A stretch of 64,000 nucleotides of DNA from Pseudomonas sp. MH9.2 (GTDB lineage: Bacteria; Pseudomonadota; Gammaproteobacteria; Pseudomonadales; Pseudomonadaceae), in NCBI RefSeq assembly GCF_034353875.1, contig NZ_CP133784.1, positions 4,058,501 through 4,122,500 of the forward strand, written 5' to 3'. Both the position numbers and the translations under genes were made by a program. Below are positions 59,410 through 64,000 of this stretch, in pieces. The notes below the pieces were generated by a model that worked only from the letters and a program-made list of their open reading frames with translations, was not told where the DNA came from and ran no database searches. How positions within the stretch are numbered: the first letter of the stretch is position 1; each line of letters opens with the position of its first letter.

Positions 59410-60813
59410 ATGTCGACGGACAAGGTTTCTGTCCACGGCGGCTGGGCGAGTCGCTGGGTGTTCATTCTCGCAGCGACCGGTTCTGCGGTGGGTCTCGGCA
59501 GCATATGGAAGTTTCCCTACATGGTCGGCGTCTATGGCGGCGGCGCTTTCGTGTTGGTGTTCCTGGCCTGTATTGCCTTGATCGGTGTGCCGGTGATGCT
59601 CGCCGAAACGCTGATTGGCCGACGCGCCCGGCAAAGTCCGGCCAACGCCTTGAAGGTGTTGGCGCTCGAGGCGGGGCATTCGACGCGTTGGTCCTGGGGG
59701 GCATTCGCCGGAATGATCACGGCGTTGCTGATCCTGTCCTTCTATAGCGTGGTGGGTGGCTGGTCGCTGGATTACATCATTGATATGGGGCGTGGCGATT
59801 TCCAGGGTGTTGCGTCCGATCAAGTGGGGGCTTACTTCGGCAAGGTCATCGCCGACCCTTGGCGGCTGACCTTGTGGCACACGGTGTTCATGCTGCTTTC
59901 TGCGGTGGTGATCGCCAAAGGCGTGGTTGCAGGGCTTGAGCGCAGCCTGCGGATCATGATGCCGTTGCTCTTTATCCTGATGGTGATCTTGTTGGGTTAT
60001 AGCCTGACGACCGGACACTTCATGGAGGGCGTGCATTTCATGTTCGACTTCGACGCGTCGAAGCTGCTTGATGGCTTGCTGCCCGCGATGGGGCATGCCT
60101 TCTTTTCGCTGAGCGTGGGCGTAGGGTCGATCATGATTTACGGCGCGTATATGCCAAAGAATTCATCGATCTCCGGGACCATCGTCGGTGTGGCGTTGCT
60201 CGATACGTTTGTTTCGTTGTTGGCAGGCCTGGCGTTGTTTCCGATTGTGTTTGCGGCAGGCCTGAACCCCAGCGAAGGTCCGGGCCTGATGTTCGTGACC
60301 TTGCCATTTGCGTTTGGCAACGTGGCGTTCGGCCAGCTGATGGGCGTAGTCTTCTTCGTGTTGGTAGCGGTTGCGGCTTGGAGTTCGGCTATTTCTTTGC
60401 TTGAGCCGATGGTGGCTTATCTGATCGAACGGACTAAGATTCGCCGCGGCTGGGTGACATTCTGGCTGGCGTTTATCTGCTGGTTCGTGGGTTTGGGCAC
60501 GGTGTTTTCGTTCAATATCTGGGAACAGGCCAAGTTTTTCGTGAACGATGCCGGTGTGTTTCACCTCTACCAATGGGGCGCCGTGGGGGGGCTGAACTTC
60601 TTTGGGGTTATCGATTTTTTCACCTCGCGGATCATGTTGCCGCTCGGTGGTTTCTGTTTTGTGGTTTTTGCAGGTTGGGTGATGGGCCGTGAGGCGGTGC
60701 GTGATGAGTTGTCGATGCGCAGCCCGGTGCTTTTCGCTTTGACGTTCTTTTTGATGCGCTATGTGGCGCCGTTCGGCATTCTTGTTGTGTTTGCCGCTCA
60801 GCTTTGGAAGTGA
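59410..60813 (+). CDS. sodium-dependent NSS transporter
   Basis: A 467-residue neurotransmitter:sodium symporter family protein. The sodium/substrate site of helix 1 reads A-A-T-G-S-A-V-G-L-G-S-I-W-K-F-P-Y, and about 11-12 membrane helices follow; A-W-S-S-A-I-S-L-L-E-P near residue 335 is the helix-8 motif. It imports amino acids or related amines with sodium; the substrate is not predictable. ATG 59410 starts just before the first helix region; an upstream in-frame ATG at 59359 adds a non-conserved extension. It is divergent from smpB and has ratA downstream. Confidence 0.88.
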   Translation: MSTDKVSVHGGWASRWVFILAATGSAVGLGSIWKFPYMVGVYGGGAFVLVFLACIALIGVPVMLAETLIGRRARQSPANALKVLALEAGHSTRWSWGAFAGMITALLILSFYSVVGGWSLDYIIDMGRGDFQGVASDQVGAYFGKVIADPWRLTLWHTVFMLLSAVVIAKGVVAGLERSLRIMMPLLFILMVILLGYSLTTGHFMEGVHFMFDFDASKLLDGLLPAMGHAFFSLSVGVGSIMIYGAYMPKNSSISGTIVGVALLDTFVSLLAGLALFPIVFAAGLNPSEGPGLMFVTLPFAFGNVAFGQLMGVVFFVLVAVAAWSSAISLLEPMVAYLIERTKIRRGWVTFWLAFICWFVGLGTVFSFNIWEQAKFFVNDAGVFHLYQWGAVGGLNFFGVIDFFTSRIMLPLGGFCFVVFAGWVMGREAVRDELSMRSPVLFALTFFLMRYVAPFGILVVFAAQLWK

Positions 60814-60820
60814 CGCTGAC

Positions 60821-61255
60821 ATGACTACCCATATTCAACGCTCTGCCCTGTTGCCTTACCCGGCCCAGGCACTTTATGACTTGGTAAATGACGTAGCGCA
60901 CTACTCGGAATTTTTGCCGTGGTGCTCATCGGCTGTGATATTGGACGCCGGTGAGGGGCACATGCGCGCTCGGGTCGAAATAGCCAAGGGCGGTCTTAAG
61001 CAGCATTTCGTGACGCGAAACACGCTGGTGCCAGGGCAGTCGATCGAGATGAATCTTGAAGAAGGGCCATTCAACCAGTTACACGGGGTTTGGGTGTTCA
61101 AGCCGTTGGGAGAAAAGGCCTGCAAGATCAGCCTGGACCTGTCGTTCGATTACGCCGGCCCCATCGTGCGCGCAACGTTAGGGCCGCTGTTCAATCAGGC
61201 GGCCAACACCCTGGTCGACGCTTTTTGCCAGCGGGCAAAACAGCTGCATGGTTAA
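60821..61255 (+). CDS. ratA: RatA/Coq10-like SRPBCC protein
   Basis: 144 residues with the START/SRPBCC fold of RatA: H-I-Q-R-S-A-L-L-P-Y-P at the start, Y-S-E-F-L-P-W-C near residue 29 and F-N-Q-L-H-G-V-W near 84. RatA was described as a ribosome-association toxin in E. coli and is related to Coq10, a ubiquinone-binding protein. It starts seven bases after the transporter stop and its end overlaps rnfH, the usual ratA-rnfH pair near smpB. Confidence 0.9.
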   Translation: MTTHIQRSALLPYPAQALYDLVNDVAHYSEFLPWCSSAVILDAGEGHMRARVEIAKGGLKQHFVTRNTLVPGQSIEMNLEEGPFNQLHGVWVFKPLGEKACKISLDLSFDYAGPIVRATLGPLFNQAANTLVDAFCQRAKQLHG

Positions 61256-61568
61256 GCCGCTGATTGAAATCGAAGTGGTTTACGCTGGGATAGATCGCCA
61301 GGTGCTGCTTAGCGTTGGCGTGGCATCGGATTCGACGGTGCGCGACGCGCTGCAGGCTTCCGGGATCAGCCAGCATTTTCCTGAGTTGGATCTTGCGCAT
61401 TGTTCCGTAGGTATTTTCGGCAACGTGCTGAGCGACGCCGAAACCCGAGTGCTGGTGGCGGGTGATCGAATAGAAATTTATCGTCCGTTGTTGGCTGATC
61501 CAAAAGAGGTTCGCCGGTTGCGTGCGGCTAAGGCTGCCCAGTCCAGGATGAAAAACGATTCGCAGTAA
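61248..61568 (+). CDS. rnfH: RnfH family protein
   Basis: 106 residues of the RnfH (UPF0125) beta-grasp family: I-E-I-E-V-V-Y-A near the start and G-D-R-I-E-I-Y-R-P-L-L-A-D-P near residue 75. It overlaps ratA by eight bases and is paired with it in gamma-proteobacteria. The role is not firmly known; the name comes from association with rnf genes. A bidirectional terminator follows. Confidence 0.92.
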   Translation: MVKPLIEIEVVYAGIDRQVLLSVGVASDSTVRDALQASGISQHFPELDLAHCSVGIFGNVLSDAETRVLVAGDRIEIYRPLLADPKEVRRLRAAKAAQSRMKNDSQ

Positions 61569-61590
61569 TCTTTTTTTGAACCCAGAGACG

Positions 61591-61620
61591 CAAAAAAACC
61601 CGGCATGCCGGGTTTTTTTG
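61591..61620. terminator. bidirectional terminator between rnfH and bamE
   Basis: A7-CCCGGCATGCCGGG-T7: a perfect inverted repeat with A-run on one side and T-run on the other, serving rnfH on + and bamE on -. Confidence 0.95.
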
Positions 61621-61646
61621 AAGACGCTGGTGGCTGCTTTTCACAA

Positions 61647-62168
61647 CTACCGCGGCGATGGTTCCAGAGGTTCCTGAGTGGGTACTGGAGCGGATTCGCT
61701 CTTGTCCACGTCATCCTGGATCTGCTTGAGCAATGAGCCAGGTTTAGGCGCCTCTTCGGCTTTAGGCTGTTCACCCTGAGCGGGAGTAGCGGAAGTACCG
61801 CTATTCTTACCAAGAATGGCCTCGTCGCGACTCACGCCAGGCATGAAGTCACCGGAAAGGCTGACGAGCTGATCATTGCTATTAAAGACAATGGTCATGC
61901 GTTCTTGTTGGCGTTCACCGCCCCCAGGTTGCAGGCTATACAAGTAATCCCAGCGATCGGCATGAAACGTATCGGTCAGCAGAGGGTTACCCATGATAAA
62001 CCGTACTTGCCGACGGGTCATTCCGGGGCGTAACTGGTTTATCATATCCTGCGTGACGACATTGCCCTGCTGGATGTCGATTTTGTAAACCCCGGGGAAT
62101 GAACAACCGGCGAGTGCGAGCAGTCCCACAAAGGTGAAACTGGTTAGCAGGTGCTTGGTGTTTTGCAT
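61647..62168 (-). CDS. bamE: outer-membrane lipoprotein BamE (OmlA)
   Basis: 173 residues: signal peptide with lipobox L-L-A-L-A-G-C (Cys near 22), then the SmpA/OmlA domain with [19 protein letters not shown] and G-N-P-L-L. It is part of the BAM machine for outer-membrane protein insertion. The tail beyond residue 115 is longer than in E. coli BamE and rich in Pro and Glu, as usual for Pseudomonas OmlA. It is divergent from fur, the conserved omlA-fur arrangement of Pseudomonas. Confidence 0.93.
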   Translation of the reverse strand: MQNTKHLLTSFTFVGLLALAGCSFPGVYKIDIQQGNVVTQDMINQLRPGMTRRQVRFIMGNPLLTDTFHADRWDYLYSLQPGGGERQQERMTIVFNSNDQLVSLSGDFMPGVSRDEAILGKNSGTSATPAQGEQPKAEEAPKPGSLLKQIQDDVDKSESAPVPTQEPLEPSPR

Positions 62169-62189
62169 CGGTGGGCGACTTCCACTATC

Positions 62190-62218
62190 TTGGCTGGGAC
62201 AACGTAAACCCCGATCAT
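62190..62218 (+). promoter_or_regulatory. candidate fur promoter
   Basis: TTGGCT (62190-62195) and GATCAT (62213-62218) with a 17-base spacer, about 50 bases before the fur start. Each box matches four of six consensus bases. It is in the right place for the divergent bamE-fur region but is only a candidate. Confidence 0.4.
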
Positions 62219-62266
62219 ACCCGCATTAAGAGAAGCTGCGAAGCAGCATCCGCGAGAAAGCTGACC

Positions 62267-62674
62267 ATGGTTGAAAATAGCGAACTGCGTAAAGTCGGAC
62301 TAAAAGTGACCCTGCCTCGGGTCAAAATTCTACAGATGCTCGATTCTGCTGAGCAGCGTCACATGAGTGCCGAGGATGTTTACAAGGCACTCATGGACGC
62401 GAACGAGGATGTGGGTCTGGCCACGGTTTACCGTGTACTGACTCAGTTTGAAGCTGCCGGGCTGGTGGTTCGCCACAATTTCGACGGAGGTCACGCAGTT
62501 TTCGAGCTGGCCGACGGCGGCCACCACGACCATATGGTCAACGTGGAATCCGGTGAGGTGATCGAGTTCTTCGAAGAAGAAATCGAGAAGCTTCAGAAAG
62601 CGATTGTGGAGAAGCACGGCTACGAGTTGGTGGACCACAACTTGGTGCTCTACGTGCGCAAGAAGAGGGTGTAA
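62267..62674 (+). CDS. fur: ferric uptake regulator Fur
   Basis: 135 residues, the usual Fur length. N-terminal winged helix (E-L-R-K-V-G-L-K-V-T-L-P-R, then L-A-T-V-Y-R-V-L near residue 50). Metal-binding residues are visible in G-H-A-V-F-E, H-H-D-H-M (about residues 86-90) and a C-terminal E-x-H region. As in other Pseudomonas, the C-x2-C zinc motif of E. coli Fur is absent (V-N-V-E-S-G-E). It represses iron-uptake genes with Fe(II). The start ATG 62267 begins M-V-E-N-S-E-L-R-K. Confidence 0.95.
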   Translation: MVENSELRKVGLKVTLPRVKILQMLDSAEQRHMSAEDVYKALMDANEDVGLATVYRVLTQFEAAGLVVRHNFDGGHAVFELADGGHHDHMVNVESGEVIEFFEEEIEKLQKAIVEKHGYELVDHNLVLYVRKKRV

Positions 62675-62697
62675 ACCTTCCGACAGCCATAATGACG

Positions 62698-62720
62698 AAG
62701 GCGACCTCAGGGTCGCCTTC
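62698..62720 (+). terminator. terminator after fur
   Basis: GAAGGCGACC-TCA-GGTCGCCTTC, a ten-base perfect stem, 24 bases after the fur stop, followed by a T-containing stretch (GTGCTTTCTGTTG). It may also act on recN transcripts from the other side. Confidence 0.75.
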
Positions 62721-62803
62721 GTGCTTTCTGTTGTCTGATTTTTATGCCGCTATCGCGAACAAGACGCCGGCGACGCCTTGCTCCACGGTTTTTGATTGAA
62801 TGA

Positions 62804-64000
62804 TCAAATCTTCGCGGTGAGGACCATTTTTTTCGCGTGGGCCAATGACTCTTTGGTGAGATCAATGCCGCCGAGCATGCGTGCGACTTCCTCGACGCGT
62901 TCGGTTTTGCTGAGTTTGGACACGGCGGTGCGAGTGGCATCGCTGTCACGTACCTTGTGCACGAACAGGTGCTGGTGGCCTTGCGCTGCGACCTGCGGCA
63001 AATGCGTGACGGTCATGACTTGCCCGCGCTCGCCTAAACGACGCAACAGCTGGCCGACAATTTCTGCGGTCGGCCCGCCGATCCCGACATCGACTTCATC
63101 GAATACCAGTGTGGGCACCCGTGAGGTTTGTGCGGTGATGACTTGAATCGCCAGGCTGATCCGCGACAACTCACCACCTGAAGCGACCTTGGCCAGCGCT
63201 TTCAGTGGTTGTCCAGGGTTGGCGCTTACCAACAATTCGACCTGCTCCAGACCATTGGGCAGCAATTCTTTGCTGACATTAGGGCGCAGTTCGATGCTGA
63301 ACCGCCCACCAGGCATGCCCAAGCGTTGAATTTCCTGCTCCACAGCACTGGCCAGAGTCGGCGCTGAACCTTGACGTAGATCACTCAATTCGCGAGCTTT
63401 GTCCTGATAATGTCGAGCATAGGAGGACAATTCATTCTCAAGGCATTCAATGGCTTCATCGTTTGCATTCAATGTCTCGATTTCGTCCAGCAGTTTTTGC
63501 TGGAGCGCGGCGACTTCGGTGGGCTGAATGCGGTGTTTGCGGGCCAGGGTGTAGATCGCATCTAGACGTTCTTCAAGTTGTTGCAGGCGCGCCGGGTCGG
63601 CATCGAAGTGATCGAGGAAGCGGTTCAGTTCTCCCACTGCTTCTTCGACCTGAATCTGCGCGCTGGACAGCAGGCTGGCGGCTTCGCACATGGCAGTCGG
63701 TGAGCTGTTGATGCCAGACAGACGATTGAGGCTGGCGGTCAGTGCGTTCAGGACATTGCCCGAGTCGTTTTCGCTGCATTGTTCTACGACCTGACGGCAG
63801 ATGCTCAGTAGGCTTTCGGCATTGGTCAGAGTTTTGTGTTCCTGCTCCAGTTGATCCAGTTCGTTTTCGCCAAGGCTGAGGCTTTCCAGTTCTTCGAGTT
63901 GATAGCTGAGCAATTGATGGCGCGAGCGTTGCTCATCGCCTGAATTGGCGAGTCGCTCCAGCTCTTGCCGGGTCTGGCGCCAGCGCTGTGCCGCCAGATG
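62804..64000 (-). CDS. recN: DNA repair protein RecN, C-terminal part
   Basis: Open across the right window edge; the stop is at 62804 and the N terminus with Walker A is outside. The visible 398 residues include the long coiled coil, the ABC signature region K-V-A-S-G-G-E-L-S-R-I-S-L, Walker B V-L-V-F-D-E-V-D-V-G-I-G-G, and the H-L-P-Q-V-A-A loop, all typical of RecN, an SMC-like double-strand-break repair ATPase. Frame reading continues without interruption to base 64000. It is SOS-regulated in most bacteria, but the promoter is not in the window. Confidence 0.95.
   Translation of the reverse strand, partial: HLAAQRWRQTRQELERLANSGDEQRSRHQLLSYQLEELESLSLGENELDQLEQEHKTLTNAESLLSICRQVVEQCSENDSGNVLNALTASLNRLSGINSSPTAMCEAASLLSSAQIQVEEAVGELNRFLDHFDADPARLQQLEERLDAIYTLARKHRIQPTEVAALQQKLLDEIETLNANDEAIECLENELSSYARHYQDKARELSDLRQGSAPTLASAVEQEIQRLGMPGGRFSIELRPNVSKELLPNGLEQVELLVSANPGQPLKALAKVASGGELSRISLAIQVITAQTSRVPTLVFDEVDVGIGGPTAEIVGQLLRRLGERGQVMTVTHLPQVAAQGHQHLFVHKVRDSDATRTAVSKLSKTERVEEVARMLGGIDLTKESLAHAKKMVLTAKI

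Overview
The window is a Pseudomonas chromosome, most like the P. fluorescens/P. putida groups. This rests on the housekeeping block at the right (smpB, ratA, rnfH, bamE, fur, recN), a Pseudomonas-type tmRNA with tag ANDETYGEYALAA, and a lactate-utilisation locus with its GntR-family regulator. Assignments come from reading motifs in the sequence and from memory of the families; no database search was run.

Region 1 (1-14.8 kb) is an aromatic/amide catabolic cluster, all on the + strand. It holds the end of a Rieske oxygenase, an alpha/beta hydrolase, an amidase, a frameshifted AraC-type regulator, a StyA-like flavoprotein monooxygenase with a FadL-like porin and a flavin reductase (closed by a terminator), then a ferredoxin-reductase, an M20-like hydrolase, an Asp/Glu-racemase-like protein, a second amidase, an SDR, an extradiol dioxygenase, a meta-cleavage hydrolase and a lipocalin-like protein. 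Together these suggest uptake of a hydrophobic amide- or N-containing aromatic, oxygenation to a catechol, meta cleavage and hydrolysis. The actual substrate is not evident.

Region 2 (about 14.9-48.9 kb) is a 34-kb genomic island inserted at the 3' end of ssrA. It is bounded by a perfect 41-bp direct repeat (14880-14920 and 48828-48868) containing the ssrA terminator, with a decayed ssrA 3' end at the left copy. A P4-type integrase lies next to the intact tmRNA gene. The cargo is mostly defence: an Hma-like operon (DUF499 ATPase, DUF3780, DUF1156 methylase, PLD-SNF2 helicase) preceded by a small ribbon-helix-helix gene and palindrome; a DUF697-type GTPase; an ADP-ribosylglycohydrolase with a small membrane/coiled-coil protein, divergent from a WYL regulator; a recombination-like trio (Cys-rich protein, YqaJ exonuclease, DUF932); Gabija (gajA-gajB); and a four-gene Zorya-like ion-channel operon whose partners are an AAA+ ATPase and an unrecognised helical protein instead of the usual helicase or nuclease. 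An integrase fragment at 41.4-41.8 kb, an IS21-family remnant and frameshifted genes show that the island was assembled in steps.

Region 3 (48.9-64 kb) is core chromosome: ssrA, a small exported protein, the lactate locus (D-lactate dehydrogenase, lutC, lutB, lutA, lldP on -, lldR divergent with a perfect 17-bp operator between), then smpB, an NSS transporter, ratA-rnfH, bamE, fur and the 3' part of recN.
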